The notes beneath the pieces are model-generated. The model searched no databases. It had not been told where the DNA came from and saw only the letters and a list, made by a program, of their open reading frames with translations. 37,188 bases of DNA, from assembly GCA_934122385.1 (NCBI GenBank), contig CAKOWP010000007.1, positions 1-37,188 on the forward strand, written 5' to 3'. Below, in pieces: positions 1 through 6,957 of this stretch (its first letter is position 1; each line of letters starts with the position of its first letter). Source of the stretch: an uncultured Clostridia bacterium (GTDB lineage: Bacteria > Bacillota > Clostridia > TANB77 > CAG-508). Made by a program: the position numbers and the translations under genes.

Positions 1-77
1 AAAAAATAAATAAAAAAATAAATAAAAAAATAAATAAAAAAATAAATAAAAAAATAAATAAAAAAATAAATAAAAAA
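1..77. repeat. 12-bp A/T tandem repeat
   Basis: T residues recur in pairs at 7/11, 19/23, 31/35, 43/47, 55/59 and 67/71, giving an exact 12-bp period (TAAATAAAAAAA) for about six copies. The array begins at or before the window edge and stops about 35 bp before the rsmI start codon. It contains no G or C. It may be a slippage-prone microsatellite or a contig-edge artefact; no function can be read from it. Confidence 0.9.
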
Positions 78-114
78 TTTAAATAAAAGAAATAATAAAA
101 GAAAGGAAAAAATA

Positions 115-939
115 ATGGAAAAAGGAACTTTATATATAGTAGCAACACCAATAGGAAATTTGGAAGATATAACATTAAGAGCAATAAAAATGTTGCAAGA
201 TGCAGATTTGATTGCAGCAGAAGACACAAGACATACGTTAAAATTATTAAATCATTTGGAAATATCAAAACCAATGATAAGTTATCATAGACACAATGAA
301 GAAACAAAATCAGATGTACTAATTGAAAAATTGCAAGAAGGGCAAAATATAGCTTTAGTATCAGATGCTGGAACACCAGGTATATGTGATCCGGGGGAAG
401 AAATTATAAAAAAATGTATAGAATTGGGAATAAATATTGTTCCAATCCCAGGAGCTTGTGCAATGATAAATTCTTTAATTTGTTCAGGAATTGATACAAA
501 AGAATTTACTTTTTTAGGTTTTTTGCCATTAAATAAAAAATTAAGAAAAAAGAAATTAGAAGAAATTGAAAAATCGAATAAAACTATAATAATTTATGAA
601 GCTCCACATAAATTAGATACAACTTTAAAAGATTTACAAAAAATATTATCAAAAAATAGAAATATTACTTTAGCTAGAGAAATAACAAAAATACATGAAG
701 AATTTATTAGGGGAAATATAGATGAAATATTGCAAAAATCTGAAAATTTAAAAGGGGAGATCGTTTTAATAATAGAAGGAAATAATGAAATAGAAGAAGA
801 AAATTCTTTAAATAATCTTACTATGGATGAACATTATAAATTTTATGAAAATCAAGGTTTTAGTAAAAAAGATATTATAAAAAAGATCGCTAAAGATAGA
901 AATATGAATAAAAATGACGTATATCAAAAATTTATTTAA
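115..939 (+). CDS. rsmI: 16S rRNA (cytidine-1402 2'-O)-methyltransferase RsmI
   Basis: This 274-aa protein has the full tetrapyrrole-methylase-type fold of RsmI, which uses S-adenosylmethionine to 2'-O-methylate C1402 in the decoding centre of 16S rRNA. Visible family motifs are TPIGNLEDIT (residues 11-20), EDTR (36-39), YHRHNE (57-62) and SDAGTPGICDPG (83-94); the last is usually SDAGTPLISDPG, so the Cys is a mild variant. The length is normal for the family. An AGAAAGGA ribosome binding site about 8 bp upstream supports the ATG at 115. It is convergent with the abrB-like gene and the two share a terminator. The C-terminal region (about 230-274) is lysine-rich, as in other family members. 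Confidence 0.95.
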   Translation: MEKGTLYIVATPIGNLEDITLRAIKMLQDADLIAAEDTRHTLKLLNHLEISKPMISYHRHNEETKSDVLIEKLQEGQNIALVSDAGTPGICDPGEEIIKKCIELGINIVPIPGACAMINSLICSGIDTKEFTFLGFLPLNKKLRKKKLEEIEKSNKTIIIYEAPHKLDTTLKDLQKILSKNRNITLAREITKIHEEFIRGNIDEILQKSENLKGEIVLIIEGNNEIEEENSLNNLTMDEHYKFYENQGFSKKDIIKKIAKDRNMNKNDVYQKFI

Positions 940-965
940 TTAATATTTTATTTTTTTTATTAATA

Positions 966-1012
966 AAAAAGATGTATTAAAAGTTGGTAAGACTTTTGAC
1001 ACATCTTTTTCT
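966..1012. terminator. Bidirectional rho-independent terminator between rsmI and abrB-like gene
   Basis: AAAAAGATGT (966-975) pairs with ACATCTTTTT (1001-1010). A nested AAAAGT/ACTTTT pairing sits inside. A-rich and T-rich flanks make it usable from both directions, which fits the convergent genes on either side. Confidence 0.8.
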
Positions 1013-1014
1013 AT

Positions 1015-1269
1015 TTATTCTTTTTCATGTAAAATATTTAGTTCTTTAGAACAATTTTTACAAACTAATTTATCTTTATATTCTACTAAATCTTCTGTAG
1101 TTCCGCAAAAAATACAATTTGGTTCATATTTTTTTAATATGATTGAAGAATCGTTTACATAGATTTCAATTGGATCTTTTTCGACAATATTAAATTGATT
1201 TCTAATTTCAATAGGAATAACAACTCTTCCTAATTCATCAACTCTTCTTATAATTCCAGTAGCTTTCAT
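1015..1269 (-). CDS. abrB: AbrB-type transition-state regulator with C-terminal zinc ribbon
   Basis: This is an 84-aa protein. The N-terminal half is the swapped-hairpin AbrB DNA-binding domain: residues 1-20 include VDELGRVVIPI, followed by EKDPIEIYV and IILKKYEP. In Bacillus subtilis AbrB this domain represses post-exponential and sporulation genes and is itself repressed by Spo0A. The C-terminal half differs from Bacillus AbrB: Cys52, Cys55, Cys70 and Cys73 form a CxxC-14-CxxC pattern that looks like a small zinc ribbon, a form I associate with clostridial AbrB homologues. The start is set by AGGAGGG just upstream on the minus strand (plus 1275-1281). It is divergent from spmA. Being a SpoVT paralogue is less likely, because SpoVT carries a long GAF-like C-terminus. 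Confidence 0.88.
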   Translation of the reverse strand: MKATGIIRRVDELGRVVIPIEIRNQFNIVEKDPIEIYVNDSSIILKKYEPNCIFCGTTEDLVEYKDKLVCKNCSKELNILHEKE

Positions 1270-1312
1270 GTTAACCCTCCTTAATGTTACTTTTTACAAT
1301 TCCCATGGTTAT

Positions 1313-1345
1313 ATTATAGTAAAGTTTAAACTTTTTATAATAAAA
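1313..1345 (-). promoter_or_regulatory. Probable abrB promoter with a 14-bp palindrome
   Basis: On the minus strand a perfect TATAAT (plus 1313-1318) lies about 40 bp upstream of the start codon. A recognisable -35 is lacking at 17 bp. The spacer region holds the perfect palindrome AAAGTTTAAACTTT (1321-1334), a plausible regulator site. The weak -35 and the palindrome placement suggest regulation, but this is inference. Confidence 0.4.
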
Positions 1346-1490
1346 ACATTTTGTTTAAAATTTGCAAAGGTAAATTTTTTACATAAACAAAGCTTATTTC
1401 TTAAATGAATTAAATATTTTTAATGTCATTAATGTCGCTTTTGTTCTTTTACATTAATATAACATAAATCGTGTAGGAGGTCAATTAAAA

Positions 1491-1501
1491 AACGACAAAA
1501 A
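1491..1501. promoter_or_regulatory. Single Spo0A-box-like sequence upstream of spmA
   Basis: The minus-strand sequence TTTTTGTCGTT resembles the Spo0A box core (TTTTGTCGAAA) with a degenerate 3' end. It lies in the abrB/spmA divergent region, about 55 bp upstream of the spmA start. A single degenerate match in AT-rich DNA is weak evidence. The paired sites at 2804-2822 are much better. Confidence 0.3.
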
Positions 1502-1555
1502 AGTAAAAAGTAATAAATATTTTAATTTAATAATAAAATTGATTAGGTGATTTTT

Positions 1556-2135
1556 ATGTTGAATATATTATGGCCTGCGTTTATTATAGTATCTGTTATT
1601 TTTGCTATTTTATCAGGAAATATTAAAGAATTAAATAGTTCAATATTTGAAAGTACTGAACTAGCAGTCAGTTTGTGTATTACTTTATTAGGGACAATGT
1701 GTTTGTGGAATGGAATAATGCAAATTGCAAGCAAAACATCTGTAATGAAAAAAATTACGAATTTTTTAAAGCCGATTATGAAATTATTATTTCCAAATAT
1801 AAAAAATGATTCTAATGTTTACGAAGAAATTTCTATGAACATGGTTGCAAATATTTTGGGATTAGGTAATGCTGCTACACCATTGCGGAATAAAAGCAAT
1901 GAAATCCATGCAAGAGAAAAATATCGATAAGAAAATTTTGACAAATGAAATGGCAACATTTATTGTGTTAAATACTGCTTCAATACAAATTATACCAACT
2001 ACTGTTATTGCTATAAGGAATTCTATGGGGTCAATAAATCCTACAGCGATAATAGTTCCTGTTTGGATAGCAACTATTTGTGCTGCAATTGCTGGAATTA
2101 TTGCAACTAAATTTTTCATAAAAATGGGAAAATAA
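1556..2135 (+). pseudogene. spmA: Spore maturation protein SpmA, interrupted by a +1 frameshift
   Basis: The reading frame from ATG 1556 (ribosome binding site AGGTGA at 1545-1550) encodes the N-terminal half of SpmA, ending in the family motif GLGNAATPL. At that point the frame goes wrong (RNKSNEI...) and stops at 1930. The continuation GIKAMKSM... is in another frame and runs to 2135. Removing one base, most simply C1886 in TTGCGGAAT, restores PLGIKAM, the expected conserved sequence, and gives a protein of about 193 aa, the normal SpmA size. SpmA and SpmB are membrane proteins needed for spore core dehydration. There is no slippery heptamer or stimulatory hairpin at the site, so a programmed shift is unlikely. 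A sequencing or assembly error is at least as likely as a real mutation. Confidence 0.85.
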
Positions 2136-2217
2136 TATTCTAATTTTTAAAACAAAAGAATTATTGTAAATAAATTATTAAAAATAAGATTTTGGATTTA
2201 TGGAGGCTGGTATAAAA

Positions 2218-2745
2218 ATGAAATTTATAGAGTTTTTTTCTAATATTGCTATGCCGTTAATGATAATTATTATTGTTTTATATGGTGTTATAGAAAGAAA
2301 AAAAGTTTTTGATATTTTTTTGGATGGTGCCAAAGAGGGGATAGGTGTTGTTTTTAATATTTTTCCTACATTAGTAGGTTTATTTGTGGCCATAGGGGCT
2401 TTAAGAAGTTCTGGAATTATAGATTTAATAGTTGATTTTTTAACTCCATTTTTGAATTTTATAAATTTTCCAACTGAGATATTGCCTTTAGCGCTAATAA
2501 GACCAATTTCTGGTAGTAGTTCAATAGCTGTTGCAACAGATATAATGAAAAATTTTGGCGTTGATTCTAATATAGGTCTTATTGCTTCTGTTATAATGGG
2601 TTCTACTGAAACAACAGTATATACAATAGCTGTATATACAAGCAGTATAGGAATAAAAAAAACAAGATTTGTTTTGTGGGCAGCATTAATTGCTGATTTT
2701 GTTGGGATAATAACAAGTGTAATTGTGTGTAAATGTATTTTTTAA
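2218..2745 (+). CDS. spmB: Spore maturation protein SpmB
   Basis: This polytopic membrane protein of 175 aa belongs to the SpmB/nucleoside-recognition (Gate) family. Visible features are hydrophobic segments near residues 8-24, 45-65, 75-95 and 150-170, and the conserved LIRPISGSSSIAVATDIM and MGSTETTVYTIAVY stretches. Partnered with SpmA, it is needed for dehydration and heat resistance of the spore core in Bacillus. The ATG at 2218 follows GGAGG (2202-2206) by 11 bp; the in-frame ATG at 2200 overlaps the ribosome binding site and is less likely. It lies 82 bp downstream of spmA and is probably co-transcribed. It is intact although spmA is frameshifted. Confidence 0.92.
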   Translation: MKFIEFFSNIAMPLMIIIIVLYGVIERKKVFDIFLDGAKEGIGVVFNIFPTLVGLFVAIGALRSSGIIDLIVDFLTPFLNFINFPTEILPLALIRPISGSSSIAVATDIMKNFGVDSNIGLIASVIMGSTETTVYTIAVYTSSIGIKKTRFVLWAALIADFVGIITSVIVCKCIF

Positions 2746-2765
2746 TATTCAAATGAATATTTTAG
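2744..2765 (+). terminator. Weak hairpin after spmB
   Basis: AATATTCA and TGAATATT (2744-2761) form a perfect 8-bp stem overlapping the spmB stop codon, followed by a short T stretch. The stem has only one G-C type pair, so termination would be weak. Confidence 0.35.
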
Positions 2766-2803
2766 ATAATAAAAATAGGCTTTGAATAGCGGTGTTGAAC
2801 TTC

Positions 2804-2861
2804 TTTTGTCGATTTTTGTCGTAATTTTCTTGTTGACTTTTTATGAAAACTGTTGTAGAAT
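2804..2861 (+). promoter_or_regulatory. Sigma-A promoter with two tandem Spo0A-box-like sites, no gene recognised downstream
   Basis: TTTTGTCGA (2804-2812) and TTTTTGTCGT (2813-2822) are direct repeats ten bases apart, one helical turn, and both resemble the Spo0A box. Just downstream are TTGACT (2833-2838), a 17-bp spacer and TAGAAT (2856-2861), a good sigma-A promoter. The boxes would lie at about -64 to -46, compatible with Spo0A activation as at spoIIG and spoIIE. The predicted transcript from about 2868 enters a stretch with no recognisable ORF. This gene-free stretch (2746-3224, 479 bp) also holds a 20-bp near-exact direct repeat (2877 and 2933), an AGGAGG with no start codon, and the structured region at 3085-3207. 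Confidence 0.55.
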
Positions 2862-3084
2862 AATTTTGCAAAAGATTTTAATCAAAATGTTTTTTTGAAT
2901 TTCACTAAAAACTTTAATTAATTCAAATTTATTTTAATCAAAATATTTTTTAGGAGGTCTTATTATTTTTAAATTAATTTTATTTATATCGATTTTTTTT
3001 ATAGTCAAAAAAATGGTTACTAAAATATTAGCAATCATAATTCTAAAAAAAATAAATCAGTAAATTATAAATAGTTTTTAATCT

Positions 3085-3207
3085 TGTAGGGAAGATATCA
3101 CTTCAATCATATTCCCCCATATATATTTTTGGCATAATTTTGAAAGTTTTTTTATTGTTGTCCCACATAATTTCCTTCCAAAGTTATTATGTATATTTTC
3201 CCTACAG
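3085..3207. ncRNA. Candidate structured RNA, three-way junction
   Basis: TTGTAGGGAAGATAT (from 3084) pairs with ATATTTTCCCTACAG (to 3207), giving a stem of 13-14 pairs that includes one G-U. Inside, ACATAAT (3165-3171) pairs perfectly with ATTATGT (3186-3192) and abuts the closing stem; CTTCAA (3101-3106) can pair with TTGAAAG (3140-3146). The G/C-rich closing stem is unusual in this AT-rich gap. Either strand could be the RNA: the plus strand lies downstream of the Spo0A-like promoter, the minus strand is the 3' flank of rlmH. I do not recognise a known family. Confidence 0.35.
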
Positions 3208-3224
3208 TTATGTATAAAAATTTA

Positions 3225-3704
3225 TTATCTATGATAGGTTTCGCCATTTGATATTTTAAATGCTCTAAAAATTTGCTCTAATAAAAATACACGAATTAAT
3301 TGATGTGGAAATGTCATTTTAGAAAAGCAGATTTTTTGATTAGACATACTTAAAACTTTATCTGTTAAACCTAATGAACCACCAATTATAAATGTAATTT
3401 GGCTAGATTGCATAGATATATTTTCAATATTTTTTGAGAACTCTTCAGATGAAAGTTGTTTTCCAGTTAAATCAAGACTAATAACATAAGAATCTTTTTT
3501 TATATGATTTATAATATTATTACATTCTTTTGTTTTGATTTCATTTTCTATATTTTGATTTGTTTTTTCTGGTATTTTTTCGTCTGGAAGTTCTATAATA
3601 TTTAATTTGCAATATTTAGATAATCTTTTTGAATATTCATCTATTGCATCTTTAAAAAATTTCTCTTTTAGTTTTCCTACACATATTATATTTATTGTTA
3701 ACAT
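3225..3704 (-). CDS. rlmH: 23S rRNA (pseudouridine-1915 N3)-methyltransferase RlmH
   Basis: This is a 159-aa SPOUT-class methyltransferase. The N-terminus MLTINIICVGKLKEKF, the central ISLDLTGKQLSSEEF, the glycine loop FIIGGSLGL and the C-terminal FPHQLIRVFLLEQIFRAFKI...GETYHR are all RlmH hallmarks; the enzyme methylates pseudouridine 1915 in helix 69 of 23S rRNA. The start is placed at 3704 because GAGG lies about 6 bp upstream there and the length then matches the family. An in-frame ATG 15 bp further upstream is possible. It follows walJ on the same strand, as in Bacillus, where the walJ region lies near rlmH. Confidence 0.95.
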   Translation of the reverse strand: MLTINIICVGKLKEKFFKDAIDEYSKRLSKYCKLNIIELPDEKIPEKTNQNIENEIKTKECNNIINHIKKDSYVISLDLTGKQLSSEEFSKNIENISMQSSQITFIIGGSLGLTDKVLSMSNQKICFSKMTFPHQLIRVFLLEQIFRAFKISNGETYHR

Positions 3705-3729
3705 TTTTTCCTCTTTCATTTTTATGATT

Positions 3730-3768
3730 AATGTCTCACTTGGAATTGATATCTCAAACAGAACAGAG
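3730..3768 (-). repeat. Degenerate copy of the GTTCTGTTTGAGACATC dispersed repeat
   Basis: Read on the minus strand this gives CTGTTCTGTTTGAGATATC followed by AATTCCAAGTGAGACAT. It matches the repeat copies at 23575, 24691 and 24988 with several substitutions. It lies between the walJ stop codon and the rlmH start codon. It looks like an older, decayed copy. Confidence 0.65.
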
Positions 3769-3819
3769 CTAAAATTTAAGTTATATGTAACTCACTTTGC
3801 TTGAACAGATAATTTATTC

Positions 3820-4611
3820 CTAAAATGGCATTTTGGATCCAGGTATATCACGGCTTGCAACACTTAATTTTAAAGAGTTTTCATTATAATTGCTATTTGA
3901 TATGATTTCGTCAATTACTGTTTTATAAGCAAGTTCTGGAAAATTACTTTCTTTGCTTAAGTGACCAAGCATAGCCTGTTTAAGGCCTGACTGTAATAGA
4001 TGTGCTATTGTTTTTCCAGCCATTTCGTTTGGTAAATGTCCATTTGGACCTGCTATTCTTGATTTTAGTATGTATGGATATCTAGAAAATTTAAGAACTT
4101 CTGGGTCATAATTTGATTCAAGAAGTACAAAAATACTATCTTCTAAATTTTTTAATATTCCATTTGTCATATGTCCAATATCTGTTGCAATGCTAATTTT
4201 TTGGTTATCTTTGAATAGATTAAAACCACAAGGATTTGCTGCATCATGTGGGATAGCAAATGGTTTTATTTGTATATCTCCAATTTCAAATTTCTCTTCA
4301 ATTTTTATATTTTTAATATTTTTTTCAGCAATTTTCTCTTTTTGTTTAGGCATTGCATCTAATGTTTTTTGATTTACATATACAGGTAAATCAAATTTTT
4401 TTGCAAATGTTCCTAAACCTTGAATATGGTCAGAATGTTCGTGTGTAATTAATATTCCATCAATAGTTGATGGGTCAACTTCAAGGTTTGTTAGTGCTGT
4501 TTCTATTTTTTTGCTACTAACTCCAGCATCTATTAATAATTTTGTATTTTCTGTTTCTACAAATAAGCTATTTCCACTGCTTCCACTATATAGGCTACAA
4601 AAATTAAACAT
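3820..4611 (-). CDS. walJ: WalJ (YycJ)-type metallo-beta-lactamase-fold hydrolase
   Basis: This 263-aa protein has a single MBL domain. The zinc-binding motif THEHSDH is at residues 56-62; further ligand regions are FAIPHDAANPCGF and SIATDIGHMT, and LGHLSKESN is near the C-terminus. The N-terminus SLYSGSSGNSLFVET is typical of the YycJ/WalJ family, which in Bacillus and Staphylococcus has 5'-3' exonuclease activity and accompanies the WalRK genes; walRK is not in this window. Length is normal. The ATG at 4611 is preceded by a purine-rich AAAGAAGAA. It is probably transcribed from murA/spoIIR into walJ-rlmH, unless the palindrome at 4653-4692 terminates. Confidence 0.9.
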   Translation of the reverse strand: MFNFCSLYSGSSGNSLFVETENTKLLIDAGVSSKKIETALTNLEVDPSTIDGILITHEHSDHIQGLGTFAKKFDLPVYVNQKTLDAMPKQKEKIAEKNIKNIKIEEKFEIGDIQIKPFAIPHDAANPCGFNLFKDNQKISIATDIGHMTNGILKNLEDSIFVLLESNYDPEVLKFSRYPYILKSRIAGPNGHLPNEMAGKTIAHLLQSGLKQAMLGHLSKESNFPELAYKTVIDEIISNSNYNENSLKLSVASRDIPGSKMPF

Positions 4612-4652
4612 AATGTATTCTTCTTTCTATTTCTTTTGCTTTTAAATAATAT

Positions 4653-4692
4653 GTTATAAATGTTGATATATTAATATATCAACATTTATAAC
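4653..4692. terminator. Perfect 40-bp palindrome between murA and walJ
   Basis: The 20-bp arm GTTATAAATGTTGATATATT is followed directly by its exact reverse complement with no loop. As RNA it folds into a long hairpin, so it could end murA transcripts. However, there is no clear T-run after it on the minus strand and it is almost entirely A/T. An operator or cruciform site is the alternative. Confidence 0.5.
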
Positions 4693-4712
4693 AAATCAAT
4701 ATTTTTTAAAAA

Positions 4713-5972
4713 TTATTCATTTACTCTTTGGATATTTGCACCAATTTTTCTGAATTTTTCTTCTATGTTTTCATATCCTCTATCAATATGTTTTAAGTTA
4801 TAAACTTCTGTTATACCATTTGCAGATATACCAGCAATTATTAATGCTGCTCCGGCTCTTAAATCTGTTGAATATACTGGAGCTCCAAATAATTCATCAA
4901 CACCTTCGAATATAGCTGTTTTGCCTTGAGCTGTTATTTTTGCTCCCATTTTATTTAATTCAGCTGTATATTGGAATCTTGACTCCCAGATACTTTCATT
5001 TATAATGCTTGTACCGTTTGCTGTTGATAAAACAACACCCATTTGAGGTTGTAAATCTGTTGGAAATCCTGGGTAAGGTAATGTTTTTATAGTTGCTTTG
5101 TTTGGTCTTTTACTGTACCAAACTCTGATGCTATCTCCATTATCTTCAACATTTCCACCAATTTCTAAAATTTTTGCTGTTAATGGCTCTAAATGTTTTG
5201 TTATACAATTTTTTATAAGTAAATCTCCTTTTGAAGCCATTGCTGCTAACATAAATGTACCAGCTTCTATTTGGTCTGGAACAACAGAGTATGTTGCGTC
5301 TCCATGTAATTTTTCTACACCATTTATTTTTATTACATCTGTTCCTGCACCTCTTATGTCTGCACCCATAGTGTTTAAGAAGTTTGCAACATCAACTATA
5401 TGAGGCTCTTTTGCAGCATTATCTATAGTTGTAGTTCCATTTGCTAGAACACTTGCTAACATTATATTTATAGTTGCTCCAACTGAAACAACATCCATAT
5501 AAATATGTGCGCCATTTAGACATTTTGCTTTTGCTGTAATTGTACCTTTTCCGACTTCAACATTTGCTCCTAATAATTCGAAACCTTTTATATGTTGGTC
5601 TATAGGTCTTGCTCCTAAATTGCAACCACCTGGCATACCTACTTCGATATCTCCAGTTCTACCAAGCATTGCTCCTATTAAATAATAAGAAGCTCTAAAT
5701 TTACTAGTTAAATCTAAAGGTGCTTGTGTTGTAGTTATATTTCTTGTATCAATTGTTAATTCATTTTTATCTGTCCAATTAATTTTTGCTCCCATTTGTT
5801 CAAGGATTTTGCATAAAATTTGAACATCACTTATATTTGGAACATTGTTTATAGTACAAATTCCATCTATTAATAAAGTAGCTGGTAATATTGCTACTGC
5901 TGCATTCTTTGCTCCACTTATTTCTACTTCACCTTTTAAAGGTGTTGGTCCTGTTATTACTAATTTTTCCAA
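4713..5972 (-). CDS. murA: UDP-N-acetylglucosamine 1-carboxyvinyltransferase MurA
   Basis: This 419-aa enzyme catalyses the first committed step of peptidoglycan synthesis, adding enolpyruvate from PEP to UDP-GlcNAc. It shows SGAKNAA with Lys22/Asn23 (substrate binding), and PGGCNLGARPIDQHIKGFELLGA with the catalytic Cys at 117, the fosfomycin target. It also has FPTDLQPQ and the C-terminal DLRAGAALIIAG. Length is standard. The ribosome binding site GGGGGAAT lies just upstream of ATG 5972. In the minus-strand order spoIIR, murA, walJ, rlmH, the gap to spoIIR is 124 bp and contains AT-rich sequence suited to its own promoter. Firmicutes often carry two murA paralogues; which one this is cannot be told here. 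Confidence 0.96.
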   Translation of the reverse strand: MEKLVITGPTPLKGEVEISGAKNAAVAILPATLLIDGICTINNVPNISDVQILCKILEQMGAKINWTDKNELTIDTRNITTTQAPLDLTSKFRASYYLIGAMLGRTGDIEVGMPGGCNLGARPIDQHIKGFELLGANVEVGKGTITAKAKCLNGAHIYMDVVSVGATINIMLASVLANGTTTIDNAAKEPHIVDVANFLNTMGADIRGAGTDVIKINGVEKLHGDATYSVVPDQIEAGTFMLAAMASKGDLLIKNCITKHLEPLTAKILEIGGNVEDNGDSIRVWYSKRPNKATIKTLPYPGFPTDLQPQMGVVLSTANGTSIINESIWESRFQYTAELNKMGAKITAQGKTAIFEGVDELFGAPVYSTDLRAGAALIIAGISANGITEVYNLKHIDRGYENIEEKFRKIGANIQRVNE

Positions 5973-6096
5973 ATTAATTCCCCCTGAATATGAATATATT
6001 TTGTATGCTTAAAATATAACATAAAGAGCAAAGTATTGCAAGTATTAGAATAATATTTGTGTGGATAAATCAATATTTTATAATGAGAATATTAGT

Positions 6097-6762
6097 TTAA
6101 TTTTTAGCTGTAAGTAAGCCATTATTTGCAAAGAATTCAATTAATTTAAATTTCAACTTAATTCCATTGTCAGAATTATCTGATATTATAGAATATTCTT
6201 CATCTGATAAGACATTTTGCAATTCTTCTTTAGACTCTTCTGGAACAATTCCGGAAGAAACATCTATGAAACATAATGATGGAAACATTACACACCACCA
6301 ATTTCTACCTTTTGCTTCTCCAATTTCTACTCTTAAAGCATCATAATAACCAGCAGGGAGTGAAATATCACCATATTGCTTTGTGGGAAATTCGAAATTT
6401 CCTATATTTATTTTTACGTTATAAGAATATCCTGCTTTTTTAATAGTATCTAATGCAACTTGTTTGAATTCTTCTTTATGTTCTGTTACTAGGTTTATAG
6501 CTTCTTGTTTTGAGGAACAATTGCTACAAATATTATTCATATATTTTAATAGGTTATCTCTTACTTTATATTTTAAAGCTTGGTCTTCGTCACTATCACT
6601 ATTTGCAATTACATGTAATCTGAAAACGCTATCACTTATATCTGTTGATACTGCTTCTACATACGAGATGGCACTTATTGTTGTATATAGAAATAAAAGT
6701 AATATTAATGTAATTGATATTCCAATTTTGGAATTTTTGATATTGTTTAAAAATTTTTTCAT
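6097..6762 (-). CDS. spoIIR: Stage II sporulation protein R
   Basis: This 221-aa secreted or membrane-anchored protein has an N-terminal hydrophobic segment at residues about 15-38. The body carries SpoIIR signatures: FRLHVIANSDSDEDQALKYKVRD, the Cys pair CSNCSS, GNFEFPTKQYGDISLPAGYYDALRV and GRNWWCVMFPSLCFID. In Bacillus, SpoIIR is made in the forespore under sigma-F and is secreted to the intermembrane space. There it triggers SpoIIGA to process pro-sigma-E in the mother cell. The ATG at 6762 follows TTGGAGGTAAC. A sigma-F-like promoter is found upstream at 6807-6836, matching the expected regulation. Confidence 0.95.
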   Translation of the reverse strand: MKKFLNNIKNSKIGISITLILLLFLYTTISAISYVEAVSTDISDSVFRLHVIANSDSDEDQALKYKVRDNLLKYMNNICSNCSSKQEAINLVTEHKEEFKQVALDTIKKAGYSYNVKINIGNFEFPTKQYGDISLPAGYYDALRVEIGEAKGRNWWCVMFPSLCFIDVSSGIVPEESKEELQNVLSDEEYSIISDNSDNGIKLKFKLIEFFANNGLLTAKN

Positions 6763-6806
6763 ATGTTACCTCCAATAAACTTTTTTTGTAAAATATTCTT
6801 TAATTT

Positions 6807-6836
6807 AATTGTTTACATTTTAGATAAATTTATACA
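6807..6836 (-). promoter_or_regulatory. Candidate sigma-F promoter for spoIIR
   Basis: On the minus strand TGTATA (6831-6836) is followed after 14 bp by GTAAACAATT (6807-6816). This approximates the sigma-F pattern GYATA, N14-16, GGnnAnAnT, with one deviation (GT for GG). It sits about 45 bp upstream of the spoIIR start, where a forespore promoter is expected. The rest of the 294-bp spoIIR/7057 divergent gap holds the 11-bp repeats and sigma-A promoter described separately. Confidence 0.45.
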
Positions 6837-6913
6837 TTTTTTGAAAATTTAAATATTTTAGTATTAATTAAAAAAATTTACTATTGGATTTAATTATATT
6901 TGCAATGCAAATT

Positions 6914-6957
6914 TTGAAATATAATTGAAATATTTTTGAAATATTTTTGAAATATTG
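6914..6957 (+). repeat. Four 11-bp direct repeats abutting a -35 element
   Basis: TTGAAATATAA, TTGAAATATTT, TTGAAATATTT and TTGAAATATTG run head to tail with an exact 11-bp period (G at 6916, 6927, 6938, 6949). The -35 TTGACA begins in the next register at 6958. The near-helical period puts all copies on one DNA face, as expected of an activator array or an A-tract/UP-type element. Confidence 0.85.

Noticed and set aside
1862..2135. Reading the two spmA frames as separate genes or as programmed frameshifting
   Set aside because: The second frame lacks a ribosome binding site, the conserved SpmA motif crosses the junction, and no slippery heptamer or stimulatory structure is present.
2952..3030. 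A micro-peptide gene after AGGAGG at 2952 (hydrophobic stretch from an ATT codon)
   Set aside because: There is no canonical start codon within range and the frame is only about 20 codons; kept only as part of the orphan-promoter finding.
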